Source: Bacteroidales bacterium
Lineage (GTDB): Bacteria; Bacteroidota; Bacteroidia; Bacteroidales; UBA1715
Assembly: GCA_017618935.1 (NCBI GenBank)
Contig: JAFZTG010000121.1
Location: 1 to 20,075 of the forward strand
Length of the DNA stretch: 20,075 bases
Direction of reading: 5' to 3'
Positions 13,237 through 20,075 of this stretch are shown here, piece after piece (position 1 is the stretch's first letter; every line of letters starts with the position of its first letter). A model generated the notes under the pieces. The model worked only from the letters and a program-made list of their open reading frames with translations. It was not told the origin of the DNA and did no database searches. The position numbers were made by a program, and so were the translations under genes.

Positions 13237-15027
13237 ATGGCTCAGACAGAACAAGCGTGGGGGTCCCGATTGGGACTGATTTTGGCGATGGCAGGAAGTG
13301 CCGTCGGATTGGGAAACTTTCTCCGTTTCCCCGTGCAAGCCGTTCAGAATGGCGGCGGAGCGTTTATTATCCCGTATCTGGTGTCGTTCCTCTTGCTTGG
13401 ATTGCCCTTGGCTATGATTGAATGGTCAACGGGAAAGTTTGGCGGTCAACTTGGTCGCCACTCGCCACCAACGATTATGCAGGCGTTGAACAAAAGCCAC
13501 TTTTGGCGATATTCGGGTGCGCTTTGTCTCTTTTCGAGTTTCGTAATTTGCTCATATTATTGCTATATAGAAAGTTGGATTTTGTCATACACCATCCACT
13601 CGGTTATCGGTACGTTCGACGGAATGACCGAATACGAGGTATCCGCTTTCTTCGATAAATACATAGACTTGACTACGTCAACGCTCGGATTCCCGTCTGA
13701 CACGCTGATAATGTTCATCTGCTGCTTGCTCATCAACATATTTATTTTGAGCAACGGCATTTCCAAAGGAATTGAACGTGCGTCAAAAATCAGTATGCCG
13801 CTCTTGCTCATTTTCGGTTTCTTCTTGGTGTATAAGGCCTACACGATGAAAGCGGGCGTTGCGGGAGCAAAGTTCGACAGCGTGGTGGCGCTCGATTTCT
13901 TGTGGACTATCGACGTTGATTCGCTGGCAAACCCCAAAGTGTGGCTCTCGGCTGCCGGTCAGGTGTTCTTTACCATGTCGCTGGGAATGGGTGCGATACA
14001 AACCTACGCTTCGTATATGAAGAAGCACGATGACATTGCCTTGAACTCAATGACCTCGGCATTTACCAACGAATTTGCCGAAATCGTGCTGGGAAGTGCC
14101 ATTATCATTCCTATTTCCATTGGCTATCTTGGCGTTGACAAGGTTGTGGAACTGACGGGAATGGGCGGTTTCGGCCTTGGATTCCGTACCATGCCGTATT
14201 TGTTCGAGCAGTGGGGCGACGTGCTTTCGTGCCTTGCGGGCTTTGCGTTTTTCGGAATATTGTTCATCGCTTCAATCACGTCGTCAATTTCCATAAGTCA
14301 GCCATTCATCGCATTCTTGGCGCGAAATTACAACTGGACACAACGGAAAAGTTCGTATCGTTTTGGCGTGTTATTGTTCATTTTGGCGCTTCCGTGCGTG
14401 CTGTTCTTCGACAAAGGCGTGTTCGACCAGTATGATTTCTGGGGCGGAACTGTTTCGCTGTTTTTCTTCGCCTTGTTGGAAGCAATCGCATTTTCGTGGG
14501 TGCTTGGCGTTGACAAAGGTTGGAAAATGATTACCGACGATGCGGAAATTCGTCTTCCGAAGATATATAAAGCAATACTTAAATATATCACCCCCACAAT
14601 GTTGATTATCATTTTTGTAGCGGCACTCATAAAACCCAAAAATGACGATTGGTCGCTGCTGAGTTTCAAAGGGTGGGAACTTGATGATTCAAGTATTATT
14701 GGTGAATTGCGTCATCAAAATATTGGTCCGAACAAAACGTGGTTTGCCGACGAGTTTTATGCCGAAAACGAAGGTGTGGTAAAAAAGATTTCCGATACGG
14801 AATTGGTGATAGAAGAAAAAACCTACGTGCTTCCGTCTGACGCCGAAGTGCTTGTTTCGCCCGACGATGTGGTCACCTTTGGCTCGCCAATTTACAAGGC
14901 CGATGTCATAAATAACGTTTTTTACGTCGATATTTGCCGAATTGGATTACTTTTGTTTTTGATAGTATTGTGCGTGTTCATCCGATTCGCACGTCAACAT
15001 AATTTTGAAGAAATAACAATAGAATAA
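13237..15027 (+). CDS. Neurotransmitter:sodium symporter (NSS/SNF) family transporter
   Basis: The 596-residue membrane protein starts MAQTEQAWGSRLGLILAMAG; upstream in-frame codons lie in the promoter, so this ATG is the start. Transmembrane helix 1 carries the NSS signature AGSAVGLGNFLRFP with the unwound substrate/Na+ site. Twelve helices are visible, typical for Na+-coupled amino-acid uptake. The predicted external loop between helices 11 and 12 (residues about 470-566) is about 95 residues, much longer than in LeuT, and includes a strand-rich part (GVVKKISDTELVIEEKTYVL, EVLVSPDDVVTFGSPIYKAD) like a barrel-sandwich fold. The next gene is a MetS-like small subunit, which points to a MetP-type methionine/alanine transporter, although the substrate is not provable here. 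Confidence 0.93.
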   Translation: MAQTEQAWGSRLGLILAMAGSAVGLGNFLRFPVQAVQNGGGAFIIPYLVSFLLLGLPLAMIEWSTGKFGGQLGRHSPPTIMQALNKSHFWRYSGALCLFSSFVICSYYCYIESWILSYTIHSVIGTFDGMTEYEVSAFFDKYIDLTTSTLGFPSDTLIMFICCLLINIFILSNGISKGIERASKISMPLLLIFGFFLVYKAYTMKAGVAGAKFDSVVALDFLWTIDVDSLANPKVWLSAAGQVFFTMSLGMGAIQTYASYMKKHDDIALNSMTSAFTNEFAEIVLGSAIIIPISIGYLGVDKVVELTGMGGFGLGFRTMPYLFEQWGDVLSCLAGFAFFGILFIASITSSISISQPFIAFLARNYNWTQRKSSYRFGVLLFILALPCVLFFDKGVFDQYDFWGGTVSLFFFALLEAIAFSWVLGVDKGWKMITDDAEIRLPKIYKAILKYITPTMLIIIFVAALIKPKNDDWSLLSFKGWELDDSSIIGELRHQNIGPNKTWFADEFYAENEGVVKKISDTELVIEEKTYVLPSDAEVLVSPDDVVTFGSPIYKADVINNVFYVDICRIGLLLFLIVLCVFIRFARQHNFEEITIE

Positions 15028-15122
15028 TGTCAACGGCTGCTTTAATACTTATGCTCACAGTGCAATTGTCGGTTACGGCAGTTATGATATATTTGTTTTA
15101 CCGAGTTTTACATAAAAAATAA
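15027..15122 (+). CDS. MetS-family NSS transporter small subunit (31 residues)
   Basis: The ATG shares its A with the transporter's TAA stop (TAATG), a tight translational coupling. The 31-residue product is one hydrophobic helix with a short basic tail: MSTAALILMLTVQLSVTAV, then MIYLFYRVLHKK. This matches the MetS/NSS small-subunit type first known from Corynebacterium glutamicum MetPS, where the small protein is needed for methionine and alanine uptake. It sits two bases before the nitroreductase gene. Confidence is high on coupling, size and topology, lower on the exact substrate. Confidence 0.85.
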   Translation: MSTAALILMLTVQLSVTAVMIYLFYRVLHKK

Positions 15123-15124
15123 TT

Positions 15125-15652
15125 ATGGAATCATTTTTCGACTTAGCACAAAAAAGAAGAAGTACGAGAACGTTTGCTGACAAGCAAGTTCCGCAGGAAA
15201 TACAGGAAAAACTGAAACAGATTGTTTTGATGAGCCCGTCGGGACATCGTGCAAATCCATGGGAATTCATTTTCGTGGAAGACAAGCAGTCGTTGGAGAC
15301 AATTTCCACTTGTAAGCAAGCCGGCGCCGCATTCGTAAAGGATGCCGCTCTTGCCGTAATCGTAATTGCCGACACGCAAAAAACCGACGTGTGGGTTGAA
15401 GATTGTTCCATTGCCTCGGCATATCTGCATCTTGCGGCAGAAGATTTGGGCTTGGGAAGTTGCTGGGTACAAATCCGCAAACGTGCACAGGAATCAGGCG
15501 AAAGTGCCTCGGAAGTGCTGAAAAAGGCATTCAACATTCCTGAAAACTACGAGGTGTTGTCGGTGATAGCAATGGGTTACAAATCGGAAGAACGTAAACC
15601 GTTCGACCTCAACCGTTTGCAGTTAGATAAAATTCACACGGAAAAATTCTAA
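15125..15652 (+). CDS. Nitroreductase family protein
   Basis: The 175-residue product has the FMN-binding nitroreductase layout: RRSTRTFADKQVP (RRS-x-R at about residues 11-16), LMSPSGHRANPWEFIFVEDK (SP/S-x-x-N-P-W), EDCSIASAYLHLAAEDLGLG SCWVQIR, and VLSVIAMGYKSEERKP near the C-terminus. Length fits the small subfamily of these oxidoreductases, which use NAD(P)H and FMN; the substrate is unknown. It begins two bases after the MetS-like ORF and is probably on the same transcript. It converges on the next minus-strand gene with only one base between stops. Confidence 0.92.
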   Translation: MESFFDLAQKRRSTRTFADKQVPQEIQEKLKQIVLMSPSGHRANPWEFIFVEDKQSLETISTCKQAGAAFVKDAALAVIVIADTQKTDVWVEDCSIASAYLHLAAEDLGLGSCWVQIRKRAQESGESASEVLKKAFNIPENYEVLSVIAMGYKSEERKPFDLNRLQLDKIHTEKF

Positions 15653-15653
15653 A

Positions 15654-16268
15654 CTATCTTTTTTGTCCTTTTTTCTTCTTGGCATTATTTGCCGCTGAAG
15701 TTGAAGTAGGTGTTTTCTGCGCCGTTGTACTTGGACGCGTTGTCGTTGACTTATACGGGCTCTTCTTTACCTCTTCTTCAACAGGTTCGGGTTCTTTTGC
15801 CATAAATGTCTGACGACGAATAGTACTTTCGTCCGATTCAAAAGCATTGACCTGCGAATCCTCTATTGTCAAACTTCCGATAGAGGAATTTTCAATCAAG
15901 AAGTCTTCAATCTTACAATTTCGAATAACAAGATCCGACAATGTTGCGTTTGTCAACGTAAGATATTCACAAATCACATTTTCAATCAAAACATTGGTGA
16001 TAACCGTTTGTTCAATAGTAATATCGGTTGCAGTGACATTCTGTACCGAAGATTCCACCGTAACGACGTTTGTGATAAGCACATTGTCGGGACCATATTT
16101 CCCTGCAATCGTATCGGCTACACGTTCAGCGTATGTTTTTCTTGGTGGCTGCGCATCACGAGCAGTTTTTGCTGCCGTCGCCTTCGATTTGGGAGTTGGC
16201 GGTTTTGTCTGTGCCTCAACTTGAAACGCGGCAAAGGCACAAAGTAATATGACAATAAGTTTTTTCAT
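15654..16268 (-). CDS. Exported pentapeptide-like repeat protein
   Basis: The 204-residue product starts MKKLIVILLCAFAAFQVEAQ, a signal peptide; ATGs 6 and 21 nt upstream would only add polar residues. After a Pro/Lys/Ala-rich linker (residues about 20-45), residues 65-150 form short repeats of five residues per step (TNATLSDLVIRNCKIEDFLI, ENSSIGSLTIEDSQVNAF), like a right-handed quadrilateral beta-helix. The final 45 residues are Pro/Thr/Ser-rich and very basic, ending KKKKGQKR. I do not recognise a named family; an envelope or DNA-mimic function cannot be inferred safely. Confidence 0.75.
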   Translation of the reverse strand: MKKLIVILLCAFAAFQVEAQTKPPTPKSKATAAKTARDAQPPRKTYAERVADTIAGKYGPDNVLITNVVTVESSVQNVTATDITIEQTVITNVLIENVICEYLTLTNATLSDLVIRNCKIEDFLIENSSIGSLTIEDSQVNAFESDESTIRRQTFMAKEPEPVEEEVKKSPYKSTTTRPSTTAQKTPTSTSAANNAKKKKGQKR

Positions 16269-16286
16269 TTCCATCTCATTTAATCG

Positions 16287-16294
16287 CAAAAATA
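16287..16294 (-). promoter_or_regulatory. -7 box of the pentapeptide-like gene
   Basis: The minus strand reads TATTTTTG (complement of 16287-16294), a full TAnnTTTG match 18 nt before the ATG at 16268. No TTG stands at the usual -33 spacing. Confidence 0.45.
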
Positions 16295-16342
16295 CGTTTT
16301 TTCAAGTTAGTTAGTATATTTTTGATATATTTTTTAGAAAAG

Positions 16343-16369
16343 AATAACCTATGCTTTTGGTAGGTTATT
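16343..16369. promoter_or_regulatory. Inverted repeat over the pyridoxal kinase promoter, candidate operator
   Basis: Perfect 9-bp arms AATAACCTA (16343-16351) and TAGGTTATT (16361-16369) flank a 9-nt centre TGCTTTTGG that contains the -33 TTG (16357-16359). A dimeric regulator bound here would cover the -33 box. No T tract follows, so a terminator is unlikely. Confidence 0.55.
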
Positions 16370-16387
16370 AAATTTTATGTATATTTG
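16357..16387 (+). promoter_or_regulatory. Promoter of the pyridoxal kinase gene
   Basis: TTG (16357-16359), exactly 20 nt, TATATTTG (16380-16387): a full Bacteroidota consensus match. The ATG is at 16450, leaving a leader of about 55 nt without a recognisable riboswitch. Confidence 0.8.
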
Positions 16388-16449
16388 CACCGTCAAAACA
16401 GATAAAGCGTTGACAAGATTTTAAGGTTTAACTTGAAAAAAATAAAAAA

Positions 16450-17289
16450 ATGAACGAGAAAAAAATACTTACGATTCAGGACATCTCGTGCGTGGGACAA
16501 TGTTCCTTGACGGTTGCCCTGCCAGTTATTTCGGCAATGGGAATTGAAACGGCAATTTTGCCATCGGCAATTTTATCAACACATACAGGTGGTTTCACAG
16601 GTTACACGTTTCACGACTTAACCGAGGACCTTCCTGCCATCAAAGAACATTGGAAGAAAGAAAACATCAAGTTCGACGCATTCTATACGGGTTATGTGGG
16701 AAGCGTGAAACAATTGGAATACATTTCCGACATTATGGACGAACTTCGTAAACCCGACAGCAAAATCATTGTTGACCCAGTTATGGGTGACAAAGGTAAA
16801 TTATATCCTGGTTTTGAGCCAAGTTTTGCAAAAGAAATGGCGAAACTTTGTAAAAAAGCCGACGTTATCGTGCCAAACCTTACCGAAGCAGCATTTATGC
16901 TTGACGAGGAATACATAGAATCAGGTCACACGAAAGAATATATAGAACGTATTTTGAAGAAATTGTTGGGACTTGGATGTAAGAATGCGTTGCTTACAGG
17001 CGTAAGTCTTGAAGAAGGCAAATTGGGCGTTGCCGCTATCGACGGTGCTACAGGGAAAGTAAGTTATTATTTCCGTGACTTGTATCCTGGAATGTTCCAC
17101 GGCACTGGTGACGTGTTTGCAAGTAGTTTTGCCGGAGCAATGATCTTGGGAAAGACAATAGAACAGGCGGCAAAAATTGCCGTAGATTTCACGGTGAACG
17201 CCATTGCAAAAACAATTAACGACAAAAATCACTGGTATGGCGTAAAATTCGAACTTGCCTTGCCAGAATTGATAGAAAGTATTCGATAG
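16450..17289 (+). CDS. Pyridoxal/pyridoxine/pyridoxamine kinase
   Basis: The 279-residue product is a ribokinase-fold B6-vitamer kinase (PdxK/PdxY/ThiD-like group). Seen are the N-terminal IQDISCVGQCSLTVALPVIS, the substrate region LPSAILSTHTGGFTGYTFHD, VDPVMGDKGKLYPGFEP, IVPNLTEAAFMLDEEY and the anion-hole signature FHGTGDVFASSFAGAM (GTGD catalytic Asp). It phosphorylates pyridoxal, pyridoxine or pyridoxamine with ATP in the B6 salvage pathway, giving the cofactor PLP or its precursors. The 'SxHTGGFT' loop is typical for the pyridoxamine kinase branch found in Bacteroidota and Firmicutes. Monocistronic: own promoter upstream and a strong terminator 42 nt after the stop. An inverted repeat over the -33 box suggests repression control. 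Confidence 0.92.
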   Translation: MNEKKILTIQDISCVGQCSLTVALPVISAMGIETAILPSAILSTHTGGFTGYTFHDLTEDLPAIKEHWKKENIKFDAFYTGYVGSVKQLEYISDIMDELRKPDSKIIVDPVMGDKGKLYPGFEPSFAKEMAKLCKKADVIVPNLTEAAFMLDEEYIESGHTKEYIERILKKLLGLGCKNALLTGVSLEEGKLGVAAIDGATGKVSYYFRDLYPGMFHGTGDVFASSFAGAMILGKTIEQAAKIAVDFTVNAIAKTINDKNHWYGVKFELALPELIESIR

Positions 17290-17330
17290 GAAATGCGTCA
17301 ATAAAAAGCGACACATTCTTGTAAAAAACA

Positions 17331-17363
17331 AAAAAGAGTCACAACTAAGTGACTCTTTTTTTT
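17331..17363 (+). terminator. Terminator of the pyridoxal kinase gene
   Basis: A 12-bp stem AAAAAGAGTCAC (17331-17342) / GTGACTCTTTTT (17349-17360) with loop AACTAA, followed by more T up to 17363, giving eight T in a row. It is A-rich upstream and so could also act from the other strand. Confidence 0.88.
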
Positions 17364-17438
17364 CCATTTCTCTCCCGCCAATTTTCAATTTTCAATTTAA
17401 ATTGTAACTTTACCTTTATTTTTTCTATCTTATTGTAG

Positions 17439-20075
17439 ATGAGAAAATTTGCGTTATTGGTCATAGGGATTGTTGCGTCTTTTGCCATTTTTGCCCAAAA
17501 TTCGGAAATCTATTTTACCGAAAACAAGCATCAATGGGCCGATAACGTGTTGTTTCGCAGTCAGTTATATGGCGGCTACGTCTTTCTTGAAAAAAACTCG
17601 CTTACCTACTATTTTCGTGATTCTGAAAGTTTGAAACACCGTCATGCTACGGCGGAGATTACGGAGGATTTTTTAGATTCAAGTAGGCATTTTTTTGAAC
17701 AAACAGGCAAGCAACTTCCATTGGCAGAAAAAGCGCACAGCCATGAGATGAAGGCGCACGCATATAGGGTAAATTTTCTTAATGCAAATACAAAAGTCAA
17801 ACCCTATGGCTTTAATCAGAATGCCTATACCGAGAACTATTTGACTGGTCCGAATCCGAAAAAATGGTCGTCGGATGTGCGCAGTTTCAACGATGTGATG
17901 TATAAAAATCTCTATAAAAACATCGATCTTCATTTGTATGGCAATAGTGCCGACTTGAAATATGATTTTGTGGTATCTCCGGGTGGAAATCCGCATAAAA
18001 TTGTTTTGGAATATACCAATATTCCATCAATGAAAGTTCGTCACGACGGAGTCCTTGTGATTACAACCTCGGTCAACGAAGTGTACGAGCAAAAGCCGTT
18101 TGCATATCAAATCATCGACAACGATACGGTTGAAATTCCTTGTGCCTATCATTTGGAGAACTTTAAGGTAACTTATGATTTAGGAACGTATAGTCCGGAA
18201 TATACGTTGTACATCGACCCGAATCTTGTTTTTTCAACCTACACTGGTTCCACTGCCGACAACTGGGGCTTTACGGCTACGTACGATTCCAAGAACAACG
18301 CTTATTTGGCGGGAATCGTCGAAGGATTTGGTTTCCCCGTAAGTATGGGTGCTATTCAGCTTACTTATGCAGGTGGGAATTGGGACATTGGACTTATAAA
18401 GCTTGACGAAACGGGCAAGAAACGCTTGTATGCCACGTACATAGGCGGTAGCAGTTGCGAAATGCCTCATAGTCTGATTGTGAACAGCAACGACGAATTG
18501 CTTATGTTAGGAACGACTGGCTCAGCCGATTTCCCTGCATATAATGGATACTTGACGACGTTTCAAGGTGGAGATTCCGTTCTCTACGACAATTTGATTT
18601 TGTTTGAACACGGCGTTGATATTTTTGTTGCGAAAATAGCCGAAGATGGTTCGTCAATCCTATCGTCAACGTTTTTGGGAGGTAGCAAGAACGACGGTAT
18701 CAATTTTAGTTGGGAAGAAGGCGATTTGTATTATGGTTACGATTCGTTGTATTACAATTATGGCGACGGAGCCCGTGGGGAAAATATGGTTGATGATAAC
18801 GATAATGTGTATATCGCCTCAACTACATTTTCTGCAGATTTTCCTATCGTGAACGGATTTCAAGGTGCTTCGGGTGGCTCACAGGACGGCGTAGTGTGTA
18901 AGTTTTCGCCAGACTTGGCAAATCTGGAATGGAGCACCTATATTGGTGGCGATAGCAAGGATGCGGCATATTCTATTGATGTTGACCACGAAGATGGGGT
19001 TTACGTGACGGGAGGAACGTGTTCTTCAACATTAAATATGCCAAGTGGCGGTTATCAAACCGAACGAATTGGCGGTACGGTTGATGCGTTTGTCTTGAAA
19101 CTTGACAAAAACACAGGTTCTCTGCAAGGTGCAACGTATTTCGGTTCCGAACAATATGACCAGGCACATTTTGTCCGTGTCAATTCAAACAACGACGTGT
19201 TTATTTTCGGGCAAACAACGGCATCAGGCAACACGTTGATTTATAATGCGAACTACAACAATCCTAATAGCGGTCAGTTCTTGGCGTCGTTTACCAATGA
19301 TTTGTCGGATTTGCGTTGGTCAACGGTTTTTGGAAGTGGTTCAGGAGTGCCAAATATCTCGCCTACGGCTTTTGAAGTTGATATTTGCAATAGAATCTAT
19401 CTTGCCGGTGTTGGTCGCGAATGGCCCGATTATTTGGGACAATGGTACATAAACGGGAATATGTATATTTACGATTACGGTTGGCTCTCAATTAACGGTA
19501 CCAAAGGGATGGACATTACTCCTGATGCCTATCAGAATGTAACTGATGGGAAAGATTTCTACATTATGGTGATTGACGATGAGGCCAATAATTTGGATTA
19601 TGCGAGTTATTTTGGAGAATTAAGTGACGCTTATATCTTATATAATCCGTATGCTGGAACATACACGTATAATGGCTGTGCAACGAGTGGCCGTGACCAC
19701 GTGGATGGCGGTACAAGCCGTTTCGATGCCAATGGTTATGTGTATCAGAGCGTATGTGCAAGTTGCGGTGGTTGTAACGGTTTCCCCATTGCACCCAATC
19801 CGGGGGCGTGGTCAACACGCAATAATTCAAGCAATTGTAACTCGGCCGTGTTCCGTTTTGTGATAGATTTCGGTCTTATTGAAGCTGATTTCGACATACC
19901 TGAAGTTGGTTGTTTGAGCAAGGAACTCACCTTCAACAACACGACAAAAATTCATTACAACAATCCTCACGTAACCTATAAATGGGATTTTGGTGATGGC
20001 ACAACCTCTACCGACGAATCGCCGTCGCATACCTACAAGGAAAATGGCACATATACAATCACGCTGTTTGTTCAG
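17439..20075 (+). CDS. Large secreted protein with SBBP-like repeats and a PKD domain (3' partial)
   Basis: From the ATG at 17439 the frame is open for 879 codons to the right edge. The protein begins MRKFALLVIGIVASFAIFAQ, a signal peptide. Residues about 24-250 match the N-terminal domain found before SBBP repeats in Bacteroidota (ENKHQWADNVLFRSQLYGGY). Then come SBBP-like propeller repeats starting near residues 264, 329, 407, 497, 563 and 625, each of the form 'STYIGGS...D..Y..G.T.S..FP' (for example LYATYIGGSS, WSTYIGGDSKDAAYSIDVD). A PKD domain (YKWDFGDGTTSTDESPSHTY) is at about 845-875. Such proteins usually continue with further PKD units and a C-terminal type IX secretion or gliding-motility sorting domain, which lies outside the window, so that is inference. 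Surface adhesion is a plausible role. Confidence 0.9.
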   Translation, partial: MRKFALLVIGIVASFAIFAQNSEIYFTENKHQWADNVLFRSQLYGGYVFLEKNSLTYYFRDSESLKHRHATAEITEDFLDSSRHFFEQTGKQLPLAEKAHSHEMKAHAYRVNFLNANTKVKPYGFNQNAYTENYLTGPNPKKWSSDVRSFNDVMYKNLYKNIDLHLYGNSADLKYDFVVSPGGNPHKIVLEYTNIPSMKVRHDGVLVITTSVNEVYEQKPFAYQIIDNDTVEIPCAYHLENFKVTYDLGTYSPEYTLYIDPNLVFSTYTGSTADNWGFTATYDSKNNAYLAGIVEGFGFPVSMGAIQLTYAGGNWDIGLIKLDETGKKRLYATYIGGSSCEMPHSLIVNSNDELLMLGTTGSADFPAYNGYLTTFQGGDSVLYDNLILFEHGVDIFVAKIAEDGSSILSSTFLGGSKNDGINFSWEEGDLYYGYDSLYYNYGDGARGENMVDDNDNVYIASTTFSADFPIVNGFQGASGGSQDGVVCKFSPDLANLEWSTYIGGDSKDAAYSIDVDHEDGVYVTGGTCSSTLNMPSGGYQTERIGGTVDAFVLKLDKNTGSLQGATYFGSEQYDQAHFVRVNSNNDVFIFGQTTASGNTLIYNANYNNPNSGQFLASFTNDLSDLRWSTVFGSGSGVPNISPTAFEVDICNRIYLAGVGREWPDYLGQWYINGNMYIYDYGWLSINGTKGMDITPDAYQNVTDGKDFYIMVIDDEANNLDYASYFGELSDAYILYNPYAGTYTYNGCATSGRDHVDGGTSRFDANGYVYQSVCASCGGCNGFPIAPNPGAWSTRNNSSNCNSAVFRFVIDFGLIEADFDIPEVGCLSKELTFNNTTKIHYNNPHVTYKWDFGDGTTSTDESPSHTYKENGTYTITLFVQ

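Noticed and set aside
14328..14669. Minus-strand open frames inside the transporter gene
   Set aside because: These are antisense shadows of the transporter coding sequence without promoter or family features.

Overview
The window looks like a chromosomal segment of a Bacteroidota member, probably order Bacteroidales. Four promoters fit the Bacteroidota pattern TTG-N18-20-TAnnTTTG: tRNA-Ser, the dinD-like gene, the Na+ symporter and the pyridoxal kinase gene. Shine-Dalgarno sequences are hardly visible, many genes start with typical signal peptides ending in Ala-Gln, and the last gene is a large secreted protein with an N-terminal domain, SBBP-like repeats and a PKD domain of Bacteroidota type. 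No rRNA, CRISPR array, transposase or integrase is visible.

Layout. Positions 1-240 hold the start of an unidentified minus-strand gene and a tRNA-Ser(UGA) with promoter and terminator. Positions 334-4382 hold four tightly coupled minus-strand genes (junctions of 4-nt overlap, 1-nt overlap and 1-nt gap) for exported proteins of unknown function, among them a TPR plus beta-barrel-like protein; the first gene starts with TTG. Positions 4677-5380 hold a two-gene plus-strand operon ending in yjbQ. Positions 5487-10186 are an AT-rich, defence-like minus-strand cluster: a membrane-anchored coiled-coil protein, a cytosine-5 DNA methyltransferase, a probable type II restriction endonuclease overlapping it, and a RhuM-type protein with a Bro-N/DinD-like N-terminus. 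Positions 10400-13054 hold a frameshifted dinD-like gene, a CatA-like acetyltransferase, a DUF3795 protein and an ICMT-like methyltransferase, all on the minus strand. Positions 13191-15652 hold a neurotransmitter:sodium symporter, a 31-residue MetS-like small subunit translationally coupled to it, and a nitroreductase. Then come a pentapeptide-like exported protein (minus), a pyridoxal kinase gene with an inverted repeat over its -33 box, a strong terminator, and the secreted SBBP/PKD protein running off the right edge.

Most interesting: two families of near-perfect palindromes sit inside and around the two Bro-N-type genes. Family 1 (28-34 bp, core GACGTC) has one copy inside dinD, one forming the C-terminal tail of the neighbouring acetyltransferase, and two in the non-coding DNA past dinD. 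In all four the same minus-strand frame reads HF-x-D-[VA]-x-K-M-[IV]. Family 2 (47 bp) has one copy inside the RhuM gene and one just beyond it, next to yjbQ. Their stems differ by compensatory base pairs, and the same frame encodes a similar peptide in both. They look like gene-embedded, peptide-encoding palindromic elements, comparable in principle to Rickettsia palindromic elements, or alternatively like binding sites of the Bro-N proteins themselves.
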